From contig NC_007973.1 in NCBI RefSeq assembly GCF_000196015.1, positions 744,001-808,000 on the forward strand: a stretch of DNA of 64,000 nucleotides, in the 5' to 3' direction. Every line of letters begins with the position of its first letter. Within the stretch, counting starts at the first letter, position 1. The notes beneath the pieces are model-generated. The model searched no databases and had not been told where the DNA came from. It worked only from the letters and a program-made list of their open reading frames with translations. The DNA is from Cupriavidus metallidurans CH34. Lineage in GTDB: Bacteria > Pseudomonadota > Gammaproteobacteria > Burkholderiales > Burkholderiaceae. A program made the translations under genes and the position numbers. Shown one piece after another: positions 20,036 to 29,841 of this stretch.

Positions 20036-20037
20036 CC

Positions 20038-20730
20038 ATGCTCGACGTTCTGCAGAACTACGGACTTTATTTCCTGATCGGGCAGTATCCGAATGGCCCG
20101 CTGGGCGGGCTGGCGTTGACCGTGCTGCTGGCGGCATCCGGGCTGGTGCTGGCGTTGCCGGTCGGCATCGTGCTGGGGCTGTGCCGCGTGAGCCCGTTCC
20201 GCACGCTGCGCTGGCCCGCCACCGTCCTGATCTACGTCGTGCGCGGCACGCCGCTGCTGATGGTGGTGTTCTGGGCGTACTTTCTGCTGCCTTCGGTGAC
20301 CGGGCACCGCACGCCGCAGTTCGCGACGATGCTGGTCGCGCTGGTGGTCTTCGACGGGGCCTATCTGGCGGAGATCGTGCGCGCCGGCATCCAGGGGCTG
20401 CCGCGCGGGCAGATGGAAAGCGCGCGCTCGCTCGGCTTGTCGTATGCGCAGGCGATGGCGCTGGTCATCCTGCCGCAGGCACTGCGCAATATGCTGCCGT
20501 CGCTCGTGAACCAGCTTGTGTCGACGATCAAGGAGACATCGCTCGGCTACATCATCAGCTTGCCGGAGGTCTCGTTCATCGCCGGGCAGATCAGCACGCA
20601 GATGCTGACCCAGGCCGCGCAGGTCTACCTGCTGTTGGCATTGAGCTATTTTGTGATGTGCTTCGGATTGACCCGTTGCGCCTATCTGCTCGAGCGCCGG
20701 CTCGCGGCACGCAACGCTGTGAAGGTGTAA
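20038..20730 (+). CDS. Amino acid ABC transporter permease
   Basis: This 230-residue second permease subunit is also HisMQ-type, with the EAA-like segment [17 protein letters not shown] and [15 protein letters not shown]. The ATG at 20038 follows the previous stop after 2 bases, and its own stop precedes the ATPase start by 2 bases, so the three are translationally coupled. Confidence 0.9.
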   Translation: MLDVLQNYGLYFLIGQYPNGPLGGLALTVLLAASGLVLALPVGIVLGLCRVSPFRTLRWPATVLIYVVRGTPLLMVVFWAYFLLPSVTGHRTPQFATMLVALVVFDGAYLAEIVRAGIQGLPRGQMESARSLGLSYAQAMALVILPQALRNMLPSLVNQLVSTIKETSLGYIISLPEVSFIAGQISTQMLTQAAQVYLLLALSYFVMCFGLTRCAYLLERRLAARNAVKV

Positions 20731-20732
20731 CC

Positions 20733-21482
20733 ATGATCAGCATCGAACATGTCAGCAAGTGGTACGGCGATTATCAGGCGCTGGTCGATATCAACGAATC
20801 GGTGGCGAAGGCGGAGGTGGTCGTCGTGTGCGGGCCGTCGGGCTCGGGCAAGTCGACGCTGATCCGCACGCTGAACCGGCTCGAGGCCATCCAGAAGGGG
20901 CGGATCGTCGTGAACGGGCAGGACGTGCACGCGCGCAACGTGGACGTCAACGCACTGCGTAGCGGCATCGGCTTCGTCTTCCAGCAGTTCAACCTGTTTC
21001 CGCACCTGACGGTGCTGGAGAACTGCACGCTGGCGCCAGTGCGGCTCAAGCGGATGTCGACACAGGAAGCGAAAGATTTTGCGATGAGCCTGCTGGAACG
21101 GGTGGGGCTGCCGCACAAGGCGTCGGCCTATCCGGGGCAGTTGTCCGGCGGCCAGCAGCAGCGCGTGGCGATTGCCCGCGCGCTGGCAATGAAGCCACCG
21201 GTCATGCTGTTCGACGAACCGACGTCGGCGCTTGACCCCGAAATGGTCAACGAGGTGCTCCAGGTGATGAAGGGGCTCGCGCGCGACGGCATGACGATGG
21301 TCTGTGTCACCCACGAAATGGGCTTCGCGCGCGAGGTGGCGGACCGCGTGATCTTCATGGATCAGGGCGAGGTGCTTGAGCGCGCCACGCCGGAGCGCTT
21401 CTTCCAGAAGCCCGAGCATCCACGCGCGCAACGCTTCCTGGCCGATATCCGATCGCCTTGGGAGTCGGTTATCGCACCCTGA
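20733..21482 (+). CDS. Amino acid ABC transporter ATP-binding protein
   Basis: The 249-residue ATPase has Walker [10 protein letters not shown] (34-42), signature LSGGQQQR (near 136) and Walker [14 protein letters not shown] (near 156-168), followed by the H-loop CVTHEMGFA. These match the polar amino acid (GlnQ/GltL) subfamily. It energises the importer formed with the two permeases and the binding protein upstream. The final 12 residues are irregular compared with the family. Confidence 0.93.
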   Translation: MISIEHVSKWYGDYQALVDINESVAKAEVVVVCGPSGSGKSTLIRTLNRLEAIQKGRIVVNGQDVHARNVDVNALRSGIGFVFQQFNLFPHLTVLENCTLAPVRLKRMSTQEAKDFAMSLLERVGLPHKASAYPGQLSGGQQQRVAIARALAMKPPVMLFDEPTSALDPEMVNEVLQVMKGLARDGMTMVCVTHEMGFAREVADRVIFMDQGEVLERATPERFFQKPEHPRAQRFLADIRSPWESVIAP

Positions 21483-21596
21483 TACCGGCACGCCGGATGG
21501 CGTGGGGCGGGCCGCGGCAAGCGGCGCCGATGGTCTACACTGTGGCGTTCGCAAGCCGCTTCCGGCGGCCGCACCAGATTGAGAGGCCCAAGTACC

Positions 21597-22934
21597 GTGG
21601 CGGATTCGCTGTTCTCCGACCCCCCCGACCGTTCCCGAATGCCGCTGGCCGAGCGCCTGCGCCCGCGCAATATCGACGAAGTCATCGGCCAGCAGCACCT
21701 GCTCGGCCCAGGCAAGCCGCTGCGCGTGGCGTTCGAGTCGGGTGAGCCGCATTCGATGATCCTCTGGGGCCCGCCCGGCGTGGGCAAGACCACGCTGGCC
21801 CGGCTGATGGCCAATGCGTTCGATGCCGAGTTCATTGCGCTGTCGGCCGTGCTGTCGGGAGTCAAGGATATTCGCGAGGCGGTGGAGCGGGCCGAGCAGT
21901 TCCGCGCGCATGGCCGGCGCACGCTGGTGTTCGTCGACGAGGTGCATCGCTTCAACAAGAGCCAGCAGGACGCGTTCCTGCCGCACGTGGAAAGCGGGCT
22001 GTTCACGTTTATCGGCGCCACCACTGAGAATCCGTCGTTCGAGGTCAATGGCGCCTTGCTGTCTCGGGCGGCCGTCTACGTGCTCAAGAGCCTGAACGAA
22101 GACGAACTCAAGCAGCTCGTGCTGCGTGCCAGCGAGGAACTCGGTGGCATTCGCTGGGACGACGAGGCAATGGGGCTGATTGTCGCCTCGGCCGACGGCG
22201 ATGGCCGCAAGCTGCTCAACAATATCGAGATCGTGGCGCGCGCGGCTCGCAATGCCGGTGTGGATGCGGTGGATACGGCGCTGTTGGGCAGCGCGCTATC
22301 GGAAAACCTGCGTCGTTTCGACAAGGGTGGCGACGCGTTCTACGACCAGATCAGCGCCTTGCACAAGTCCGTGCGCGGTTCCGACCCGGATGGCGCGCTG
22401 TACTGGTTCTGCCGGATGCTCGATGGTGGCGCCGACCCGCGTTACCTGGCGCGCCGGATCGTGCGGATGGCGTGGGAGGACATCGGCCTGGCCGATCCGC
22501 GCGCGGCACGGATCACGCTCGATGCCGCGGAGACCTACGAGCGGCTGGGGTCGCCGGAGGGCGAGCTGGCATTGGCGCAGGCGCTGCTGTACCTGGCCGT
22601 GGCGCCAAAGTCGAACGCGGGCTACAACGCGTACAACGCGGCGCGTGCCTTTGTCGCCAAGGACAAGTCGCGGCCCGTGCCCGTGCATCTGCGCAACGCG
22701 CCGACAAAACTGATGAAGGAGCTTGGCTACGGCCATGCGTATCGCTATGCGCATGACGAGCCGGAAGCCTACGCGGCGGGCGAGCACTACCTGCCCGACG
22801 ATCTGCGCAGCCAGGACTGGTACCAGCCCACGCCGCGCGGGCTGGAAGGCAAGATCGGCGACAAGCTGCGGCATCTGCGCGATCTGGACGACGCCTGGCA
22901 TCGCGAGCAGCGCGGCAAGTCCGGCAAGGACTGA
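21597..22934 (+). CDS. rarA: Replication-associated recombination protein A
   Basis: This AAA+ ATPase of about 445 residues (also called MgsA) acts at stalled replication forks. It has Walker A GPPGVGKTT (58-66), Walker B VFVDEV (near 111), and the C-terminal tetramerisation region with APKSNAGYNAYNAA. I prefer the GTG at 21597 (start VADSLFSD), with GAGAGG upstream; a TTG at 21579 and an ATG at 21640 are alternatives. It precedes serS as in many proteobacteria. Confidence 0.93.
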   Translation: MADSLFSDPPDRSRMPLAERLRPRNIDEVIGQQHLLGPGKPLRVAFESGEPHSMILWGPPGVGKTTLARLMANAFDAEFIALSAVLSGVKDIREAVERAEQFRAHGRRTLVFVDEVHRFNKSQQDAFLPHVESGLFTFIGATTENPSFEVNGALLSRAAVYVLKSLNEDELKQLVLRASEELGGIRWDDEAMGLIVASADGDGRKLLNNIEIVARAARNAGVDAVDTALLGSALSENLRRFDKGGDAFYDQISALHKSVRGSDPDGALYWFCRMLDGGADPRYLARRIVRMAWEDIGLADPRAARITLDAAETYERLGSPEGELALAQALLYLAVAPKSNAGYNAYNAARAFVAKDKSRPVPVHLRNAPTKLMKELGYGHAYRYAHDEPEAYAAGEHYLPDDLRSQDWYQPTPRGLEGKIGDKLRHLRDLDDAWHREQRGKSGKD

Positions 22935-23043
22935 GCTGGGGTCGAAGGGGGTGAACGGGGCGGCGAGCAGGGGCCCGGATAACTCTCAAAGTGTGGAGCA
23001 GAAGGCAAAATCCAGCCGGATTTGCTCCCGGCGGGTCGTGCCA

Positions 23044-23088
23044 GTGCAGTAAAATGTTCCGTTCGCCGGCATGTTGCCGGCACTGCAC
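23044..23088 (+). promoter_or_regulatory. Stem-loop in serS leader
   Basis: Outer arms GTGCAGT/ACTGCAC enclose an inner hairpin GCCGGC-ATGTT-GCCGGC. A TAAAAT lies inside the left side. The structure ends 13 bases before the serS ATG, so it could modulate translation or represent a 5' end after processing. Confidence 0.4.
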
Positions 23089-23092
23089 ATGA

Positions 23093-24409
<1,317 letters not shown>

Positions 24410-24428
24410 AAATAGTTACAGAAGGGGC

Positions 24429-24458
24429 TTGCGCTCCGGATATGGATATCCCTATAAT
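24429..24458 (+). promoter_or_regulatory. Promoter of tRNA-Ser
   Basis: TTGCGC (24429-24434) and a consensus TATAAT (24453-24458) are separated by 18 bp. This predicts a start near 24465, about 30 bases before the mature tRNA end. Confidence 0.65.
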
Positions 24459-24496
24459 CTTGGTTTCGCCGCTAACGCAGCGACGACCAAGTTACC

Positions 24497-24586
<90 letters not shown>

Positions 24587-24647
24587 TAACAAAAACCTGC
24601 TGACGGATTCGACCACCAGCAGACAAAAACAGCGTAGTAAAACTAAG

Positions 24648-24685
24648 AACCGACGTTTGCGAAAGCAGCGTCGGTTTTGTTTTTT
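24648..24685 (+). terminator. Terminator after tRNA-Ser
   Basis: AACCGACG/CGTCGGTT stem with a 13-base loop, followed by a T-rich run (TTTTGTTTTTT). Confidence 0.85.
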
Positions 24686-24774
24686 CGCCATGCCCGTTCT
24701 CAGCGGCGTGGGCGAACTTCTCACAGAAGTCCGACCAAGATTGTTTCATGCAGAGCTACATATGAAGCAGTCGC

Positions 24775-25064
24775 ATGCTTGTCGGATTCGCGCGAGTTAG
24801 CGCACAGGAACAGGAAACACACGCACAAACCGACGCACTGCGAGAAGCGGGCGTCGGTTTTATTTTTGCCGAGAAGAGATCGGGAGGCAGTGCATCAAAG
24901 CGCCCTGTTCTCGAGGACATGCTTAAACGATTCGGCCAGGTGATACGGTCGTCGTCTACAAGCTCGACCGCATTGCACGATCGCTTAAGGATCTACTCAT
25001 CATCATTGAGCGGATCGAAGCAGCAGGCGCTCAGTTCCGCAGCTTGACGGAGCAAATCGACACG
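24775..25064 (+). pseudogene. Remnant of a serine site-specific recombinase (resolvase/invertase family)
   Basis: The first frame from ATG 24775 reads MLVGFARVSAQEQETHAQTD, the N-terminal catalytic start with the active Ser in RVS. Near 24931 the frame is lost, probably by a 1-base deletion, and homology resumes one frame over as GDTVVVYKLDRIARSLKDLL and IEAAGAQFRSLTEQIDT, the next conserved blocks of the family. Homology stops near 25064, before the E-helix and the DNA-binding domain. It is a truncated, frameshifted relic next to tRNA-Ser, so mobile DNA once inserted here. Confidence 0.85.
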
Positions 25065-25159
25065 CGCTCAACCGCTCACCCAGCAGATCCATCAACTCAT
25101 CATCCAACGCTGCGGCGAGTTCGGCGATAGTTGGCATTGGCACAGCAGATACTCCAAAT

Positions 25160-25191
25160 GAAAGAAGGCGCCCGCAGGCGCCTCGTTCTTT
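25160..25191 (-). terminator. Terminator of pilA
   Basis: AGGCGC/GCGCCT-type stem 15 bases beyond the pilA stop, with TTCTTT on the minus-strand 3' side. Confidence 0.65.
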
Positions 25192-25206
25192 AGCGATGAC
25201 TAAAGA

Positions 25207-25671
25207 TCAACCTGCGACGCAACCCGTCGGAATGAAGCTCGTATTCGTGATGCCCGTCGTAGTGCAAGTGTACAGACCGGTTGCCAAACGATTGAACTGG
25301 ATAGAAACCGGTGCAGTTCCAAGACGACCCGGGGCGGCGATCGTGCACTGAATTGCATTTGTCGCGGCACCCGTATTGTCCGGAGCAGCCACCGCAATCG
25401 CGGAGCAGTTGCCAGTCGCGATCTGCAGACCAATTCCAGCAGGCGTAAAGGTAGGCGTACCGTTATCCGGGTTCACTACCATCAGTTCATACGCCGTCTT
25501 ACCGGCAGCGATATCGGCGTAGGCGGAAGCTGCCTTCGACTTCGCCACATAATCCTGATACGCCGGAATAGCGATAGCCGCCAAGATACCGATGATCGCG
25601 ACCACGATCATCAGTTCGATCAGCGTAAAGCCCTTCTGTACCCGTCGGATTCCCATCCGTGCTTTTTTCAT
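25207..25671 (-). CDS. pilA: Type IV pilin (PilA-like major pilin)
   Basis: The 154-residue prepilin has a 14-residue basic leader ending in Gly14, cut by PilD before Phe15. The mature start [18 protein letters not shown] has Glu5 in place. The globular part is Ala/Thr/Gly-rich with a C-terminal Cys pair (YTCTTTG and TGCVAG) forming the D-loop expected of pilins. GC content looks lower than in the neighbours, as is common for surface pilins. It stands alone and is preceded by a sigma-54 promoter and three palindromes. It should form the twitching and adhesion pilus controlled by PilSR and the Pil-Chp system. Confidence 0.93.
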   Translation of the reverse strand: MKKARMGIRRVQKGFTLIELMIVVAIIGILAAIAIPAYQDYVAKSKAASAYADIAAGKTAYELMVVNPDNGTPTFTPAGIGLQIATGNCSAIAVAAPDNTGAATNAIQCTIAAPGRLGTAPVSIQFNRLATGLYTCTTTGITNTSFIPTGCVAG

Positions 25672-25725
25672 GAGTGACCCCAGTATGAATTGTTAGGCAG
25701 CCAGAGTGCTGCTGGGTCAACAAAG

Positions 25726-25741
25726 AGCAACTCGCGTGCCA
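25726..25741 (-). promoter_or_regulatory. Sigma-54 promoter of pilA
   Basis: On the minus strand the sequence reads TGGCAC-GCGAG-TTGCT. The GG and GC doublets have the exact -24/-12 spacing, and only the last base differs from TGGCACN5TTGCA. The predicted start is near 25714, about 43 bases before the pilA ATG. Confidence 0.9.
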
Positions 25742-25771
25742 GGGGCAAAAACAGCCTCGCAGCCCGGAAAT

Positions 25772-25884
25772 TGACAAATTTTGTCAGTCAAAGGTAATCA
25801 ATTTGAGGTACTGGTGACAGAATTTGTCAGTGTCAGGTGCCGTAATTTGTCCATGTAGCCGTCTGGGAGTGACAAAATTTGTCA
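25772..25884 (-). promoter_or_regulatory. Three PilR-like activator palindromes upstream of pilA
   Basis: Three copies of the 15-bp palindrome TGACANAATTTGTCA (one copy has ATT in place of AAT) lie at 25772-25786, 25815-25829 and 25870-25884. Their centres are 43 and 55 bp apart, close to 4 and 5 helical turns. Further TGTC half sites follow at 25831 and 25846, and a TGTGACAAA follows the last copy. TGTC-type repeats are the known binding pattern of PilR at pilA in Pseudomonas, so an enhancer for a sigma-54 activator is likely. Confidence 0.75.
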
Positions 25885-25930
25885 CAATTTGTGACAAAGC
25901 CTGCGCGCTGCAGGCCGCCTTCACTCACCA

Positions 25931-27247
25931 TCACTCACCAGCAGCCACAGGTTGCGAAGCACTCGCCGGTAGCCTTGAAACCAGCAACTGGTCGATCTTG
26001 TGATGGTCGATGTCGACCACCTCGAACCGGAAGCCCGCGACGGTGATCGCTTCCGACTTCTTCGGGATCCGCTTCAGCGAGTAGATCACCAGGCCGGCTG
26101 CTGTATCCACATAGTCTTCGCCAGGCAGCGCGTCGATATCCAGTGCCTTCTTCAGGTCGACCAGCGGCGTCAGGCCGTCGACCAGCCACGAAGATTCATC
26201 GCGGCGCACGATCTGTTCGTCTTCGTTCGAGTAGAGGATGTCACCCATCAGCGCGCCGACGATGTCGTCCAGCGTGACGATGCCCACCACCAGCCCGTAC
26301 TCGTTCATCACCACCGCAAAATTCTCATGCATCTCGCGGAAGCGGGTCAGTGACTCCGAGAGTGTCAACGTGTCCGGGATCACCAGCACGTTCTTGTCAT
26401 AGTGCTTGCCGATGCTGTCCAATGCTGCGCCGCTTTCATCGGCCAGTAGCAGTTGCAGGATGACCTTCGACTCCATATAGCCCAGCACGTCGTCGATATT
26501 CTTGCCGCACACCGGGTATTGGGCGTGCGGTTGCTTGACCAGCTTGCGGCGCAGGCCGTCGGCGGTGTCGTCGAGGGTCAGGAACACCACGTCGTCGCGC
26601 TGGGTCATGATGGCCGTGATCGGTTTCGAATCGAGTTCGAACACGTTTTCGATCAGATGCAGTTCGTGCTTGTGCAGCACCCCGGCCTCGGCGCCGGCAT
26701 CGACCATGGCGGCGATGTCCTCGGTGGTGATCTGGTCGACCGGCTTGGTGGGAATGCCGAACAGCTTGAGCGTGGCATCGGCCGCTGCATTGAACACCCA
26801 GACCACGGGCTTGAACAGCTTGAGCAGCGTCAGCATCGGGCCGATCACCTGAACCGCGCACGCCTCAGGGAAGGTCATGGCGATGCGTTTGGGGATCAGG
26901 TCCGCGAACTGGATAAACAGCAGCGTGACGATCAGGAACGAGCTGACATTGGCGATGCGCTGTGCCATGCCGGCATCGAGGTACGCACTCAGGAATCCGT
27001 AGACGAGATCCGAGACATGCTTCTCACCGAGGATACCGGCCAGGATCGCCACGCTGTTGACGCCGATCTGTACCACGGTGAAGAAGTTGCCGGGCTCCTC
27101 CTTGAGCAGCAATACCTTGGTCGCGCGGTGGTCGCCGCGTTCAGACAGGACTTGGAGCTTGGTGCGGCGGGCGGCGGTCAAGGCGATCTCGGAGATCGAA
27201 AAGAACGCGCTTACCACCACGAGAAGGGTCAGGATCAGTACGAACAT
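25931..27247 (-). CDS. CorC/HlyC-type membrane protein with DUF21 and CBS domains
   Basis: The 438-residue protein has an N-terminal DUF21/CNNM membrane domain (about 1-190), a tandem CBS pair (about 205-335, including MTQRDDVVFL and the NEYGLVVGIVTLDDIVGALMG block) and a C-terminal CorC_HlyC domain (about 350-430). The family (YtfL/YfjD/CorC-like) is linked to magnesium or cobalt efflux and resistance; the hemolysin label is historical. CBS domains usually bind ATP-Mg. It is monocistronic here and not linked to pilA. Confidence 0.9.
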   Translation of the reverse strand: MFVLILTLLVVVSAFFSISEIALTAARRTKLQVLSERGDHRATKVLLLKEEPGNFFTVVQIGVNSVAILAGILGEKHVSDLVYGFLSAYLDAGMAQRIANVSSFLIVTLLFIQFADLIPKRIAMTFPEACAVQVIGPMLTLLKLFKPVVWVFNAAADATLKLFGIPTKPVDQITTEDIAAMVDAGAEAGVLHKHELHLIENVFELDSKPITAIMTQRDDVVFLTLDDTADGLRRKLVKQPHAQYPVCGKNIDDVLGYMESKVILQLLLADESGAALDSIGKHYDKNVLVIPDTLTLSESLTRFREMHENFAVVMNEYGLVVGIVTLDDIVGALMGDILYSNEDEQIVRRDESSWLVDGLTPLVDLKKALDIDALPGEDYVDTAAGLVIYSLKRIPKKSEAITVAGFRFEVVDIDHHKIDQLLVSRLPASASQPVAAGE

Positions 27248-27329
27248 AAGTTATTCACGCGCCGATCTGGGCGTGTTGATATTGGTGCACAGGCGGGGGC
27301 CTGTCAATTGTCTGGTAAATGTCTGCCAG

Positions 27330-28283
27330 TCAGCGCGGGGCAGGATCAAACTGGACGACGGGCGAATCCAGACGATCGTCGAGCGTCGCGGCCAGCGCCG
27401 AGGCGGCGGCCGCGAACTGTGTCCGCATATCATCGACCAGGCTCGATTTGCCACGATGGGTGGCGCGCAGCATCTGGATTTCGAACGGCAATTCGGGTTG
27501 CACGTCGTGCAGCGCGACATTGGCCGGATTGGCGCTCAACGCGGTGTACTGGTCGAGCAGCGTGACGCCCAGGCCCGCATCCACCAGGGCCAGCGCGAGG
27601 GAATAGGTTTGGACCTCGAGCGTCGAATGTGGTTCCAGCGCGTGCCGGGCCAGCGTTTGCCGGACCAGCAGCCCTAGCGAGCTGTCGTCGTCATAGCCGA
27701 TGAACGGCCGCTCCATCAGCTTGCGGATCGACACGATGCCGCGCCGGCCGCCCGAGGGCAGTGCCTGCGGGCGTGGCACGGCCAGCAGCATTCGCCCGGC
27801 GGCCACGGGCTCGCTGGTGATTGCCTCGTGCCTGGGCGGCGAAAAGGCGAAGCCCACGTCGATCTGGTTGGCCAGCAGCGCCTCGACGATCTCGCTCGTA
27901 TGGTGCGTCAGCACCTGAACCTGGGTTTCCGGATGCCGCGCGCAGAAGCGGCGCACCGCCGGCACCAGCAGCGGGTTGGCCAGGCTTGGCGTGGCGGCCA
28001 CGCGCAGGCGTCCCGTGCCCTTGTGGCGCAGGCTTTCCGATACGCGCCGCACACGCTCGATCTCACCATATAGCCTTTCGACATCGCCATAGAGCGCAAG
28101 CGCTTCCGGCGTCGGCTGCAGCCTGCCGCGCTGGCGATCGAACAGGCGGAAGCCCAGCGACGATTCCGCATGCTGCAGTACGCGGCTGACCACGGGCTGG
28201 GACACATGGAGCAGGCGCGCCGCCTCGCTGACGGTACCGGTCAGCATTACGGCACGGAACACTTCAATCTGGCGCAGGCGCAT
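27330..28283 (-). CDS. LysR-family transcriptional regulator
   Basis: The 317-residue protein has an N-terminal winged helix-turn-helix (TGTVSEAARLLHVSQPVVSR, 16-35) and a C-terminal periplasmic-binding-like effector domain. It is transcribed divergently from the D-amino acid dehydrogenase gene across 192 bp, so that gene and possibly the downstream binding protein are its likely targets. The effector may be an amino acid. Confidence 0.9.
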   Translation of the reverse strand: MRLRQIEVFRAVMLTGTVSEAARLLHVSQPVVSRVLQHAESSLGFRLFDRQRGRLQPTPEALALYGDVERLYGEIERVRRVSESLRHKGTGRLRVAATPSLANPLLVPAVRRFCARHPETQVQVLTHHTSEIVEALLANQIDVGFAFSPPRHEAITSEPVAAGRMLLAVPRPQALPSGGRRGIVSIRKLMERPFIGYDDDSSLGLLVRQTLARHALEPHSTLEVQTYSLALALVDAGLGVTLLDQYTALSANPANVALHDVQPELPFEIQMLRATHRGKSSLVDDMRTQFAAAASALAATLDDRLDSPVVQFDPAPR

Positions 28284-28475
28284 GGTTCTGGTGCGGGGGA
28301 ATGTTCGCGCTGGTGTTCGTGTTGGTGCGGGAAATGGTGCTCCGCACTACGGGTAGACCCGGGTGGCGGGCCCCTATAGCTTGAGGACATATTCTGGCAC
28401 GTATTGGCATTGGGCAAGCCGCGCCGGGTGCTCTACGCTCTGGCCCATCGTTTGAACAGGACGCAAGGCAAGCGG

Positions 28476-29753
28476 ATGCGCATAGCGATCGTGGGTGCCG
28501 GTGTGGTCGGCATGACCTCCGCGTGGCGGTTGGCCAACGATGGTCACGAAGTCACCGTGGTCGAGCGCCATGATGGTCCGGGCGAGGAAACCAGCTTCGC
28601 CAACGGCGGCCAGCTCAGCTACAGCTATGTGGCGCCGCTGGCCGGACCGGGCGTGTTGTCGAAGGTGCCGGGCTGGCTGCTGGATCGCGATTCACCGATG
28701 CGCTTCCGGCCATCCATGGACCCGTCGCAATGGCGCTGGCTGCTGGCTTTCGCTCGGGCGTGCAATGCATCGGCAAGCGAGGCCGCCACGCGCAAGCTGC
28801 TGCGCCTGTCGTTCTACTCGCGCGATCTGATGCAGGCTTTCGTCGATCGTCCGGACGCGCGGCAGGAGGGCGGTGGTTTCGATTTCGCGCGTAGCGGCAA
28901 GCTGATCGTGCACCGTGATGCGGCGGCCTACGAATCGGCCTGCCGCCTGCTCGACTATCAGGCCAGCCTTGGTTGCGAACAGCAGGCATTGGATCGCGAT
29001 GCCACGGTTGCGCTGGAGCCGGCGTTGGCCGGCATTCGGCAGGGCATCGTCGGTGCGATCCACACGCCGAGCGAGGAAGTGGGCGATTGCCATCGCTTCT
29101 GCGTGTCACTGGCCCATCTGTTGCAAGGCAGGCCGGGTGTCACGCTGCGCTTCGGCACGCGTGTGACCGGACTGGTGCGCGCGGGGGATCGCGTGACGGG
29201 CCTGCGCACCGATGCGGGTGATATCCGCGCCGATGCGGTGATTGTGTCGGGCGGCATCGGCAGCGTGCCGTTGCTCAAGCCGCTCGGTGTGCGGCCGATG
29301 CTGTGGCCGCTGAAGGGGTACAGCATCACGGTGCCGATCAGGCAGGGCGTGCTGGCGCCACGTATCAGCGTGACGGACTTCGCCAACAAGATCGTCTATG
29401 CGCGCATCGGCGATACGCTGCGCGTGGCGGGGATGGCGGATATCGTGCGCGGCGGCGTGGTGATCGACCGCGAGCGCGCGCAGACGCTGGTCACGCAGAC
29501 GCGTGCGGTGTTTGGCGACGTGAGCCATGGCGCGGACCTTGATGCATTGCAGCCGTGGGCCGGCCTGCGTCCGGCCACGCCCACGGGTTTGCCGATGATC
29601 GGCGAATCACGCATTCGCGGTCTGTGGCTGAACCTTGGCCACGGCGCGCTGGGTTTCACGCTGGCCATGGGCAGCGCGGGTGTGCTGGCCGATCGGATGG
29701 CTGGCCGCAAGCCGGTGGTGGATGCCGAAGATTTCAGTGCAGCGCTCGCATAG
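28476..29753 (+). CDS. D-amino acid dehydrogenase (DadA-like FAD oxidoreductase)
   Basis: The 425-residue flavoprotein of the DAO family has the FAD motif GAGVVG (7-12) with VTVVER, the conserved TSFANGGQLS segment typical of DadA, and a C-terminal GHGALGFTLAMGSAG block. DadA enzymes deaminate D-amino acids to keto acids and pass electrons to the membrane quinone pool. The ATG at 28476 places the Rossmann fold at the N-terminus. No alanine racemase gene adjoins it. A glutamate/aspartate-type binding protein gene follows 88 bp downstream. Confidence 0.85.
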   Translation: MRIAIVGAGVVGMTSAWRLANDGHEVTVVERHDGPGEETSFANGGQLSYSYVAPLAGPGVLSKVPGWLLDRDSPMRFRPSMDPSQWRWLLAFARACNASASEAATRKLLRLSFYSRDLMQAFVDRPDARQEGGGFDFARSGKLIVHRDAAAYESACRLLDYQASLGCEQQALDRDATVALEPALAGIRQGIVGAIHTPSEEVGDCHRFCVSLAHLLQGRPGVTLRFGTRVTGLVRAGDRVTGLRTDAGDIRADAVIVSGGIGSVPLLKPLGVRPMLWPLKGYSITVPIRQGVLAPRISVTDFANKIVYARIGDTLRVAGMADIVRGGVVIDRERAQTLVTQTRAVFGDVSHGADLDALQPWAGLRPATPTGLPMIGESRIRGLWLNLGHGALGFTLAMGSAGVLADRMAGRKPVVDAEDFSAALA

Positions 29754-29841
29754 TCATTCTCGCGGGCGCACACGGGTTGTGCTGGAAGTCGCAGTTTGAG
29801 AGTCGTGCCATTAAATCAAGCCCCAACCAAGGAGCCGAACC

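Noticed and set aside
24668..24860. Near repeat GCGTCGGTTTT(G/A)TTTTT at 24668 and about 24847 as attachment-site duplication
   Set aside because: One copy is part of a terminator and the other codes for the recombinase segment VGFIF. The match is short and T-rich, so chance is likely.
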